A stretch of 12,013 nt of DNA from an uncultured bacterium (GTDB taxonomy: Bacteria; Auribacterota; Tritonobacteria; UBA1439), in the NCBI GenBank assembly GCA_937858775.1, contig CALLYX010000233.1, positions 1-12,013 of the forward strand, given 5' to 3'. Position numbers and translations under genes: made by a program. Shown piece by piece: positions 1 to 6,309 of the stretch (position 1 is its first letter; each line of letters starts with the position of its first letter). Under the pieces are notes generated by a model. It saw only the letters and a list, made by a program, of their open reading frames with translations, searched no databases and was not told the origin of the DNA.

Positions 1-1
1 C

Positions 2-340
2 GCCGTGCTTTATCACAGCCCGCACCGCCGCCCGTTGCAGGACGTGCTCACATGCGTGCGCGAAAAGACGACCATCCATGAGGCAGGCTTGCGGCTCAAA
101 GCTAACGCCGAGCGCCATCTCAAGGGACCGCGCGAAATGGCACGGCTTTTCGCCGATGCGCCGGAGGCGATGGCGGAAACGAGACGCATTCTCGACCGCA
201 TCGATTTCTCGCTCGACCAGCTTCGCTATGAATATCCGTCCGAACTCCGCGAGGGCTTTGCGAACGAGCAGGAAGCGCTCGAACATTTCGCGCTCGAGGG
301 CGCGAAGGACCGTTTTCCCCAAGGCGTGCCGCCGCGCGTG
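2..340 (+). pseudogene. dnaE2: Fragment of error-prone DNA polymerase DnaE2/ImuC (end of PHP domain to start of palm)
   Basis: Residues 1-112 match remembered DnaE2 sequences closely: RRPLQDVLTCVREKTT, then NAERHLKGPREMARLF, then FSLDQLRYEYPSE, then EGAKDRFPQGVPPRVRR. DnaE2 (ImuC) is the alpha-type polymerase that works with ImuA/ImuB in mutagenic translesion synthesis. The piece would lie roughly a quarter to a third of the way into a protein of over 1000 residues, before the catalytic palm aspartates, so it cannot polymerise DNA alone. In DnaE2 the next residues would read like 'QIEHELALI'; instead the frame passes into radical SAM sequence. Codon use also differs: Arg is mostly CGC with no AGG and Glu is split between GAA and GAG, while AGG appears from nt 341 and GAG dominates afterwards. 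This suggests another genome or a transferred fragment. Confidence 0.75.
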
Positions 341-1489
341 AGGCGCAGGGTGGTGCGGGTGCTCCGATCCTCCCGGTGGCTCCGTTCGTTCCCCGTCCCG
401 CATATCGCCGTCGTGCACGACCGCGTGGCGCTTGAGATCCGGCGCGGGTGCGGACAGGGGTGCCGCTTCTGCCAGGCGTCGTTCATCTACCGCCCGGTCC
501 GGGACGAGTCTCCGGGGGAGATCGCCGCCGCCGCGGGGGAGGCGCTCCGGGCGACCGGGCACGAGGAGGTGTCACTCTGCGCCCTCTCGGCGGGGGACGT
601 GCCGTGGCTCGAGGAGGCCGCCGCGCGCGTGGCGGGCATAAAAATGCCCGGCCCAGTGTCCATCTCCCTCCCGTCGCTCCGGCCCGACCGCCTCACCGAA
701 TCCCTCGCGGAACGCCTCTCCGCGGGGCGCAGGACGGGGATCACACTCGCCCCGGAGGCGGGGACGGAGGCGATGCGGCGACGGATCAACAAGAAGATAT
801 CGTTCGACGAGCTCCTCCGTTTCGCCGCCCGGCTCAGGGAGAGGGGATGGAGGCTCATCAAGCTCTACTTCATGATCGGCCTCCCCGGCGAGACGGAGGA
901 GGACCTGAAAGGGATAGCGGCGTGCATCGGGAGGGTGGCGGCGATCCGTGGGGGGGCGAAGGGGAAGTGGCAGGTCAACGTGACGATCTCCGCTTTCGTG
1001 CCGAAGCCGCACACGCCGTTCCAGAGGGACGGCATGGAATCGCCCGGGGCGCTCGCGGAGAAACTGGGGTTCCTGCGCCGCGCGGTGCGGCAGCGGAACG
1101 TCGCCCTCAAGTTCCACGGGATCGAGCCGAGCGTTCTCGAGGGGGTTTTCGCGAGGGGCGACCGCCGTCTCGGCGCCGCGATCCTCGCGGCGTGGAGGAG
1201 GGGGGCGAGATTCGACGGCTGGCGCGAGCTCCATGATCCCGCTATCTGGCGTGAGGCCTTCGCGGAGACGGGTATCGACCCGGCCGGGTACGCCGGCAGG
1301 CGCTACGCGGCCGGGGAATTCCTCCCCTGGGATGTGATAGAGACCGGGGTGAGCGCGGGGTTTCTCGCCGCCGAGCGGGAGAGGGCGGATCGCGGCGAGA
1401 CCACGGCCGACTGCGCCGCGGACGGCTGCCGCGGATGCGGGGTGTGCGAGGGCGGATCGCAGCGGCCCACGGGGGGCGCGGCTGTTTGA
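2..1489 (+). CDS. Chimeric, 5'-partial radical SAM protein (TIGR03960-like) with a DnaE2-derived N-terminus
   Basis: The frame is open to the left edge, with a GCC codon before the first possible GTG at 5, so the gene is 5'-partial. Residues below count from that GTG. From about residue 113 to the end (494) it resembles the catalytic half of the TIGR03960 radical SAM family, whose function is not established. It has the phrase VVHDRVALE, the 4Fe-4S/SAM triad in GCGQGCRFC (C149, C153, C156), the family tail YRPVRDESP after it, a TIM-barrel-like middle (EAGTEAMRRRINKKIS, MIGLPGETEEDL) and a C-terminal cysteine cluster (CRGCGVC). Family members normally carry about 200 N-terminal residues of B12-binding-like domain. 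Here these are missing and replaced by DnaE2-like sequence (residues 1-112). Whether the joined protein exists in a cell is doubtful. The radical SAM assignment is firm; the fused gene model is not. Confidence 0.8.
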   Translation, partial: AVLYHSPHRRPLQDVLTCVREKTTIHEAGLRLKANAERHLKGPREMARLFADAPEAMAETRRILDRIDFSLDQLRYEYPSELREGFANEQEALEHFALEGAKDRFPQGVPPRVRRRVVRVLRSSRWLRSFPVPHIAVVHDRVALEIRRGCGQGCRFCQASFIYRPVRDESPGEIAAAAGEALRATGHEEVSLCALSAGDVPWLEEAAARVAGIKMPGPVSISLPSLRPDRLTESLAERLSAGRRTGITLAPEAGTEAMRRRINKKISFDELLRFAARLRERGWRLIKLYFMIGLPGETEEDLKGIAACIGRVAAIRGGAKGKWQVNVTISAFVPKPHTPFQRDGMESPGALAEKLGFLRRAVRQRNVALKFHGIEPSVLEGVFARGDRRLGAAILAAWRRGARFDGWRELHDPAIWREAFAETGIDPAGYAGRRYAAGEFLPWDVIETGVSAGFLAAERERADRGETTADCAADGCRGCGVCEGGSQRPTGGAAV

Positions 1490-1596
1490 CCGGATCGAAT
1501 CGCGCGTGCGCGGACGGCGGGCCGGCGGGTCGCCGTGCGGCGGGGATTCGGAGGGGCGGGGCAGGGCCGGTTTTCAGGGCGTGCCGGCGATAAAGA

Positions 1597-1626
1597 TTGA
1601 CAACGCGCCAGCCCATCCGGCATTAT
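1597..1626 (+). promoter_or_regulatory. Sigma70 promoter for the GGDEF-like membrane protein, probably leaderless
   Basis: A perfect -35 box TTGACA (1597-1602) is followed by an 18-bp spacer and CATTAT (1621-1626; 4 of 6 to TATAAT). The usual start point, seven bases past the -10, is the A of the ATG at 1633, so the mRNA would begin at its start codon. No Shine-Dalgarno sequence precedes that ATG, which agrees. The -35 box overlaps the TTG at 1597 and rules that codon out as the start. Confidence 0.6.
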
Positions 1627-1632
1627 TGCGGC

Positions 1633-2481
1633 ATGCATGGAATGAGAAACCTTGCGCTGCTCCCGAACGGTCTCAGGGCGAAATTCGTCGCGGCGTTCGC
1701 CTGCATGTCGATCCTGCCCTTCCTGGTCTGCCTCTATCTCGTCACCACTTTCGTGTTCCCCTATGTCGACTCCATCTGGCTCACGAGCAGCATCATCCTC
1801 ATCACGATGCTCATATCCTTCTGCGGCTTCAACATCATGGAGGAAATAGTCTCCTCGATCATAGCCCTCTCCCGCGATGCCCGTCGCCTCGCCGCGCACT
1901 CCCGGGCCCGCCTCGAGCCGCCGGCCGCCCGCGACGAGGTCGCCGCCATCAAGGAATCCCTCTCGATGCTCGCCGAGGACGTCGAGCGCAAGACCCTCAA
2001 GATGAAGCAGCTCGAGACCATGGACGAGAAGATCGGGATCTTCACCGAGCGCGCCATCCGGGAGATCCTCTCCGAGGAGTTGAAGAGGGCGTCGATCTTT
2101 CAACGCCCATGCGCCATCATCATAGCGCGGTTCAGGAGCACTCCCGCTACCGACGCCATCCTCAGGGACGAGGCGCACAGCTTCAGCGCCGTTTCCTCCC
2201 TCGCCGGCCTCGTGAAGGGTTTTGCCGCCGGGATAGAGAAGATAGGCCGTATGGGGCCGTGCGGCGTCTGCCTCATACTGCCGGAGTGCAGCCGGCAGCA
2301 GGCCAACGAACTCGCGGCCAAGATCGGAGGCGGGGCGAAAACGCTCAACTGGGGCGGCCTCTCCGCGATGGCGGATTGGCATCCCGAGATCGTCCTGACC
2401 GTCGCCTCCGCCCCCGTCGACGGATTGGATCCAGCGCTGCTGATCCAGAGATGTCTTTCGGCGTCCCTCGCGGAGACGTGA
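1633..2481 (+). CDS. Two-TM membrane protein with degenerate GGDEF-like domain
   Basis: The protein has 282 residues from the ATG at 1633 (ATG 1642 is the alternative). Two hydrophobic segments (about 18-42 and 49-67) are followed by a HAMP-like/coiled-coil linker (about 70-130, ending ERKTLKMKQLETMDEKI). The C-terminal domain (about 131-280) has the outline of a GGDEF domain: DEKIGIFTERAIREIL sits where diguanylate cyclases read D.LTGL..R..F...L, then EELKRA, a strand CAIIIARF, and IGRMGPCGVCLILPE where R.GGDEF..lLP is expected. The signature is therefore GPCGV, with catalytic Asp/Glu replaced by Cys/Gly, and no RxxD inhibitory site is visible. It should not make c-di-GMP; a structural, sensing or partner-binding role is inferred. 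It lies upstream of the pilus genes but has its own promoter. The GGDEF relation is judged by eye, so an unrelated alpha/beta domain remains possible. Confidence 0.75.
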   Translation: MHGMRNLALLPNGLRAKFVAAFACMSILPFLVCLYLVTTFVFPYVDSIWLTSSIILITMLISFCGFNIMEEIVSSIIALSRDARRLAAHSRARLEPPAARDEVAAIKESLSMLAEDVERKTLKMKQLETMDEKIGIFTERAIREILSEELKRASIFQRPCAIIIARFRSTPATDAILRDEAHSFSAVSSLAGLVKGFAAGIEKIGRMGPCGVCLILPECSRQQANELAAKIGGGAKTLNWGGLSAMADWHPEIVLTVASAPVDGLDPALLIQRCLSASLAET

Positions 2482-2544
2482 ATCCTCCCGGCGGCGCCCC
2501 CTGCCATGCGAATGCGCGCTCTACACGGCGTGCCTTGCGCCTGT

Positions 2545-2560
2545 TTTGCAATAATGCAAA
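2545..2560. promoter_or_regulatory. Palindrome upstream of the pilus operon promoter (candidate operator)
   Basis: TTTGCA-ATAA-TGCAAA is a perfect inverted repeat with 6-bp arms, ending 7 bp before the -35 box at 2568. Its central ten bases GCAATAATGC recur on the opposite strand as GCATTATTGC at 1620-1629, over the -10 of the upstream gene. The position suits an activator or repressor site; the protein is unknown. Confidence 0.45.
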
Positions 2561-2567
2561 GAATCTC

Positions 2568-2596
2568 TTGACTATATCAACGGTGTGTGCTATTCT
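2568..2596 (+). promoter_or_regulatory. Sigma70 promoter of the MshEN-pilB-pilC operon
   Basis: TTGACT (2568-2573), a 17-bp spacer and TATTCT (2591-2596) give 5 of 6 and 4 of 6 matches at ideal spacing, in an AT-rich island inside GC-rich DNA. Transcription should start near 2602-2604, leaving a leader of about 45 nt before the ATG at 2648. There is no obvious terminator between this promoter and the gene before it. Confidence 0.7.
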
Positions 2597-2608
2597 CATT
2601 CAAAGTGA

Positions 2609-2629
2609 CCGTTTCGCTTCGTGAAACGG
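2609..2629 (+). promoter_or_regulatory. 5' leader hairpin next to the ribosome-binding site
   Basis: CCGTTTC (2609-2615) pairs with GAAACGG (2623-2629). A G-U and a C-G pair extend the stem to nine pairs around a UUC loop. It lies at the extreme 5' end of the predicted mRNA and ends four bases before the Shine-Dalgarno sequence GGTGGAG (2633-2639, 8 nt from the ATG at 2648). It may stabilise the mRNA or affect ribosome loading. The GTG at 2621 lies inside this stem without a ribosome site, so it is a poor start. Confidence 0.5.
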
Positions 2630-2647
2630 GCCGGTGGAGATTCCGCC

Positions 2648-3202
2648 ATGACCGCCTTCAAGAAGGTCACGAGCAAGAAGGTCGGCGAACTCCTCATAGA
2701 CAACGGCGTCATAACGCGCCGGCAGCTCGAGGAGGCGCTTGCCAGGAAGAGTGAGACCGGCACCCTCCTGGGCGAGGCGCTCGTGGAGTTGAAGTTCGCG
2801 AGCGAGGAGGACGTGGCCTCCGTCGTGGCCGCGCAATACCGGATTCCGTATCTCCCCCTCAAGCAGCACGATGTCGACAAGGAGCTTCTCAATGTGATTC
2901 CCCGCGAGATCGCCTTGAAGCACCGCTGCTTCCCGGTGGACAGGATAAGCTCCGTCCTGACGGTCGCAATGGAGAATCCGCTGGACGAACGGGCGATCGA
3001 GGAGATACGGCAGGCGACCGGGAACAGGGTGCTCTGCTTCGTCTCCACGCCCTCCGATATTCTCTCCGCGATAAGGCAGCATTACGGGGAGGGTGCCGCC
3101 GGCGCCGCCCCGGCGGACGACGCCTCCGCCCCGGCCGCCAGGGAGGCGGCCGTCGAGGGCGGCATCAAGGTCTTCCAACTCGACGACAATCCGGAGGGAT
3201 GA
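2648..3202 (+). CDS. Stand-alone MshEN (GspE/PilB N-terminal) domain protein
   Basis: The protein has 184 residues from the ATG at 2648, which has a good Shine-Dalgarno sequence (GGTGGAG, 2633-2639). It consists only of the N-terminal module that precedes the ATPase in GspE/PilB/MshE: tandem motifs at about 10-34 (KKVGELLIDNGVIT..QLEEAL) and 40-63 (LLGEALVELKFASEEDV..VVAAQ), then IPYLPL and the second subdomain (CFPVDRISSVLTVAMENPLD, about 94-113). A 30-residue Ala/Pro/Asp-rich tail follows. In MshE these motifs (RLGxxL...L..Q) bind c-di-GMP. Here the leading Arg is Lys in motif 1 and Leu in motif 2, and the closing Gln of motif 1 is Lys, so binding may be altered. There is no Walker A or B, so it is not an ATPase. 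Its end meets the start of pilB, implying coupled translation; it is probably a regulatory partner or a truncated duplicate of that gene's N-terminus. Confidence 0.8.
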   Translation: MTAFKKVTSKKVGELLIDNGVITRRQLEEALARKSETGTLLGEALVELKFASEEDVASVVAAQYRIPYLPLKQHDVDKELLNVIPREIALKHRCFPVDRISSVLTVAMENPLDERAIEEIRQATGNRVLCFVSTPSDILSAIRQHYGEGAAGAAPADDASAPAAREAAVEGGIKVFQLDDNPEG

Positions 3203-3204
3203 CC

Positions 3205-4914
3205 GTGGCCCGATCGCTGGAGGAGGAACTCCCGGAGATACTGGTCCAGGACGGATCCGTCACCGCCGATCAGATGGAGAAGGCCGTCGAGGAGAAGCGC
3301 ATCGCCGGCGGCCGGATCGACCATATCCTGGTAAAGAACGGATTCGTCTCCGAGAAGGCGCTGATGGCCTCCATCGCCGTGCACCTGAACATCCCCCCCA
3401 TAGACCTCGGCAAGTTCAGGCCCTCCCCCGACGTGATCGAGCTGGTCTCGCGCCAGGTCGCCACGTTCTACCAGGCGATTCCGGTCGCGCGACTCAAGAA
3501 CACGCTCACGCTCGCCATGATCGACCCGCTCAACGTGCTGGCCATCGACGATATCAGGCTCATCTCCGGCCTCGAGGTGCAGCCGGCCATCTGTTCGGAG
3601 AAGGAGTTCCGCGAGGCCCTTCAGAATTTCTACTCCTCGAAGGCGAGCATGGCGCACCTCCTCAAGGACGCCGCCCCCGCGGCCGTGGAGGTGAAGAGGG
3701 ATATAGACCAGGATATCAACATAGACGAGCTCATCGAGCAGACCGGCCAGGTCTCCATAGTCAAGATCGTCAACCTGATGCTGGTGCAGGCCATAAAGGA
3801 GCGGGCGAGCGACATCCACATCGAGCCGTTCGAAAAGGAGCTCAAGCTCCGCTACCGCGTGGACGGCGTCCTGCACGAGACCACCGCGCCGCCGAAGCAT
3901 ATGCAGAACGCGATCATCTCCCGCGTCAAGATCATGTCCAACCTCGACATCGCGGAACGGCGCCTCCCCCAGGACGGGCGATTCCGGATCAAGGCGCACG
4001 GGCGCGAGGTGGACTTCCGCGTCTCCTGCCTGCCCACGAGTTTCGGGGAGAAGGTGGTGCTCCGCGTTCTCGACAAGAGCGGGCTGGAGAGCCTCGACAT
4101 CACAAAGCTCGGTTTCCACGAGCAGGGCGCCAAGGAGTTCATGGCGGCGATCTCCGCGCCGTACGGCATGATCCTCATCACGGGCCCCACGGGGAGCGGG
4201 AAATCCACCACCCTCTACGCCGCCCTGCGGGTGATCAACAAGCCGGACGTGAACGTCATCACGGTGGAGGATCCCGTCGAGTACCAGATGATGGGGATCA
4301 ACCAGGTCTCGGTGAACGCGGAGATCGGACTTAGCTTCGCCGCGGGCCTGCGCTCGATCCTGCGCCAGGACCCGGACGTCATCATGGTCGGCGAGATCCG
4401 GGACCTGGAGACCGCCGACATCGCCGTCAAATCGGCCCTCACCGGCCACCTCGTCCTGTCGACGCTCCACACCAACGACGCGGCGAGCGCCATCACCCGC
4501 CTCGACGACATGGGGATAGAGCCTTTCCTGATCTCCTCCTCGACGCTCCTCGTCGCCGCCCAGCGGCTAGTGCGGCGCATCTGCAGGAAGTGCAAGAAGG
4601 AGATCGACGCCCCCGACGATATCCTCCTCAACGCCCAGATGCGGTGGGAGAAGGGGGAGAAGCCCGCGATCTTCCACGGCGCCGGCTGCCCGTCGTGCAA
4701 GGGGACCGGTTATTCGGGGCGGATGGCGCTCATAGAGGTGATCACCGTTGACGACGATGTGCGCGGACTGATCATGAAACGCGCCACGGGGCGCGAGATC
4801 AAGCTCGCGGCCATGAAACGGGGGATGAAGACCCTCCGCATGGTGGGACTCGACCGGGTGAGGAAAGGGGAGACGACGCTCGAGGAAGTTATGCGGGTGA
4901 CCGCCGCCGACTGA
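3205..4914 (+). CDS. pilB: Type IV pilus assembly / type II secretion ATPase (PilB/GspE family)
   Basis: This cytoplasmic hexameric ATPase drives pilin insertion into a pilus or pseudopilus. Residues count from the GTG at 3205, which lies 6 nt after GGAGGG (3193-3198); an ATG at 3199 overlaps the previous stop as ATGA but leaves no room for that ribosome site. Visible in order: a degenerate MshEN domain (about 1-150); the Asp box RASDIHIEP (200-208); Walker A GPTGSGKS (327-334); Walker B DPDVIMVGEIRD (389-400); the His box LTGHLVLSTLHTNDA (412-426); and a tetracysteine zinc site (C460, C463, C495, C498). All catalytic boxes are intact and the length of about 569 is normal for PilB. PilT lacks the N-domain and the zinc cysteines. 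PilB is favoured over GspE because PilS/PilR-like regulators follow, but the two cannot be told apart with certainty. Confidence 0.93.
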   Translation: MARSLEEELPEILVQDGSVTADQMEKAVEEKRIAGGRIDHILVKNGFVSEKALMASIAVHLNIPPIDLGKFRPSPDVIELVSRQVATFYQAIPVARLKNTLTLAMIDPLNVLAIDDIRLISGLEVQPAICSEKEFREALQNFYSSKASMAHLLKDAAPAAVEVKRDIDQDINIDELIEQTGQVSIVKIVNLMLVQAIKERASDIHIEPFEKELKLRYRVDGVLHETTAPPKHMQNAIISRVKIMSNLDIAERRLPQDGRFRIKAHGREVDFRVSCLPTSFGEKVVLRVLDKSGLESLDITKLGFHEQGAKEFMAAISAPYGMILITGPTGSGKSTTLYAALRVINKPDVNVITVEDPVEYQMMGINQVSVNAEIGLSFAAGLRSILRQDPDVIMVGEIRDLETADIAVKSALTGHLVLSTLHTNDAASAITRLDDMGIEPFLISSSTLLVAAQRLVRRICRKCKKEIDAPDDILLNAQMRWEKGEKPAIFHGAGCPSCKGTGYSGRMALIEVITVDDDVRGLIMKRATGREIKLAAMKRGMKTLRMVGLDRVRKGETTLEEVMRVTAAD

Positions 4915-4917
4915 AAA

Positions 4918-4941
4918 CGCCGGCCGGCGCGCCCGCGGGCG
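4918..4941. repeat. Two adjoining 12-bp perfect palindromes after pilB
   Basis: CGCCGGCCGGCG (4918-4929) and CGCCCGCGGGCG (4930-4941) are each perfectly self-complementary and lie back to back, four bases after the pilB stop. There is no T-run, so this is not a classical terminator. They may help define the mRNA end or be chance in very GC-rich DNA. The rest of the 112-bp gap to pilC holds no gene. Confidence 0.35.
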
Positions 4942-4998
4942 GCGGACAACGGGGCCGCCGGGGCGCACTTTCACGGTTCGGCCGGTTCACGGCGATCA

Positions 4999-5016
4999 GT
5001 CGGGAGACCGCCCGAC
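4999..5016 (+). promoter_or_regulatory. Small hairpin just before the pilC ribosome-binding site
   Basis: GTCGGG (4999-5004) and CCCGAC (5011-5016) form a six-pair stem around AGACCG. The stem touches the Shine-Dalgarno-like GGGGGA (5017-5022), four bases before the ATG at 5027, so it could tune pilC translation relative to pilB. It may be chance. Confidence 0.3.
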
Positions 5017-5026
5017 GGGGGATACG

Positions 5027-6232
5027 ATGGCCACTTTCCGCTACACCGCTAAGGACCTCCAGGGACGCGACGTCGCCGCCACGATCGCCGCGGAGAGCGA
5101 GGGAGAGGTAATCAGCAAGCTCCGCAAGGGCGGCCTCATACCGGTGAAGATAGTCCGGGATGAGAAGGCGGCGAGGAGGATCTTCCATAAGAAGGTCAAG
5201 TCCGAGGCGGTCGTCATCTTCGCGCGGCAGCTCGCCACCATGATCGACGCCGGGCTCCCGCTCGTCCAGGGGCTCGAGGCCCTCGAACAGCAGCAGGCCC
5301 AGTACAAGGTCTTCGCCGACATCATAAAGAAGGTGAAGGAGGACGTCGAGGGGGGGAAGAGCCTCTCCGACTCGATGGAGCAGCACCCGAGGACCTTCGG
5401 CCCGCTGGTCGTGAACCTTGTCCGGGCGGGGGAGAACAGCGGGACCCTCGCCGAGATCATGGACCGGATCGCCAAGTACCTCGAATCGGCCCGCGCGCTC
5501 CAGAAGAAGGTGAAATCGGCCATGATGTACCCGCTCGTGGTGTCGATCATGGCCGTCATCATCACCATAGTACTGCTGGTCAAGGTGATCCCGGTCTTCG
5601 GCACCATCTTCTCCAGCTTCGGCGCCGACCTCCCCCTCCCCACGCAGATGCTCCTCAAGGTCAGCGATTTTCTCAGGAGCTATATACTGCTCGTGGCCGC
5701 GGCTTTCGTGGGGCTTATCTTCGCGTTCCGCGCCTTCTACAAGACGGACAAGGGGCGGCTGCGCATCGACATGCTGACGCTGCGCATCCCGGTCTTCGGG
5801 GACCTCATCCACAAGGTCGTCCTCTCCAGGTTCTCCCGTACGCTGAGCACCCTGGTGCGGAGCGGCGTCCCCATCCTGAGATCCCTCGACATCGTCGCCA
5901 AGACGGCGGGGAACTACGCGGTGGAGCTCGCCATCGGGACGGCGGCGCTCAAGATCAAGGAGGGGGAGAGCATCGCCGGCCCGCTGGAGGAGACCAGGAT
6001 GTTCCCGCCGATGGTGGTGCGCATGATCTCGGTGGGCGAGAAGACGGGGAAGGTGGACACGATGCTCGAGAAGATCGCCGATTTCTTCGACGACCAGGTC
6101 CAGACCACGCTCGCAGGCTTCACCGCCCTGATCGAGCCGCTCCTCATCGCCTTCCTCGGCATCGTGGTCGGGACGATCGTGATATGCATGTTTCTCCCCA
6201 TCCTCAAGCTGTCGTCGATCGTGAAGATCTGA
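5027..6232 (+). CDS. pilC: Type IV pilus / type II secretion inner-membrane platform protein (PilC/GspF family)
   Basis: The protein has 401 residues, the usual length for PilC/GspF. It starts with the family phrase FRYTAKDLQGRDV and has the two repeated T2SSF domains: the first at about 70-193 (FARQLATMIDAGLPLVQGL..., LVRAGENSGTL) and the second at about 270-395 (FSRTLSTLVRSGVPILRSL..., MISVGEKTGKVDTML). Three membrane segments are visible at about 170-192, 219-238 and 370-393, the last starting with the conserved LIEPLLIAFLG and ending FLPILKLSSIVKI. It forms the inner-membrane base on which the PilB ATPase turns to add pilins. It follows pilB after 112 bp, most likely in the same transcript, with a ribosome site GGGGGA four bases before the ATG. 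Nothing looks broken. Whether it serves a pilus or a secretion pseudopilus is inferred from the neighbours. Confidence 0.93.
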   Translation: MATFRYTAKDLQGRDVAATIAAESEGEVISKLRKGGLIPVKIVRDEKAARRIFHKKVKSEAVVIFARQLATMIDAGLPLVQGLEALEQQQAQYKVFADIIKKVKEDVEGGKSLSDSMEQHPRTFGPLVVNLVRAGENSGTLAEIMDRIAKYLESARALQKKVKSAMMYPLVVSIMAVIITIVLLVKVIPVFGTIFSSFGADLPLPTQMLLKVSDFLRSYILLVAAAFVGLIFAFRAFYKTDKGRLRIDMLTLRIPVFGDLIHKVVLSRFSRTLSTLVRSGVPILRSLDIVAKTAGNYAVELAIGTAALKIKEGESIAGPLEETRMFPPMVVRMISVGEKTGKVDTMLEKIADFFDDQVQTTLAGFTALIEPLLIAFLGIVVGTIVICMFLPILKLSSIVKI

Positions 6233-6234
6233 AC

Positions 6235-6258
6235 GGAGGACGTATGGCCGGGCTATAG
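6235..6258 (+). other. Strong ribosome site with four-codon mini-ORF (MAGL-stop) before the PilS-like gene
   Basis: GGAGGA (6235-6240) directly follows the pilC stop and is followed by ATG GCC GGG CTA TAG (6244-6258). The ATG lies exactly 66 bases before the ATG at 6310 and in the same frame, so the amber codon is all that keeps the kinase from starting here with 22 extra residues. The start at 6310 has no evident ribosome site of its own. Re-initiation, a sequencing error, or a fortuitous site are all possible. Confidence 0.4.
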
Positions 6259-6269
6259 CGGCCCGAGGC

Positions 6270-6297
6270 GGCGCGCCCGCGCCCGGCGCGCGCCTTT
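6270..6297 (+). terminator. GC hairpin with short T-run between pilC and the PilS-like gene (weak terminator or attenuator)
   Basis: GGCGCGC (6270-6276) pairs with GCGCGCC (6288-6294) around an 11-nt loop, followed by only TTT (6295-6297). Such a stem could reduce read-through from the structural genes into the regulatory pair, or hide the start region of the kinase gene. The T-run is too short for a confident intrinsic terminator. Confidence 0.3.
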
Positions 6298-6309
6298 GCG
6301 TTCACCGCC

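Noticed and set aside
1597..1599. TTG at 1597 as start of the GGDEF-like gene
   Set aside because: It forms part of the -35 box TTGACA. The ATG at 1633 fits the promoter geometry.
2621..2623. GTG at 2621 as start of the MshEN protein
   Set aside because: It is buried in the leader hairpin with no ribosome site. The ATG at 2648 has GGTGGAG at good distance.
1506..2624. 372-codon open frame on + overlapping the GGDEF-like gene
   Set aside because: Its product is low-complexity and Arg/Pro/His-rich, it reads the real gene in another frame, and it has no domain or ribosome site.
3082..4470. 462-codon open frame antisense to the MshEN-pilB region
   Set aside because: Long antisense frames are expected in GC-rich coding DNA. 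The product is Asp/His/Leu-rich without motifs, while the + strand shows intact ATPase boxes.
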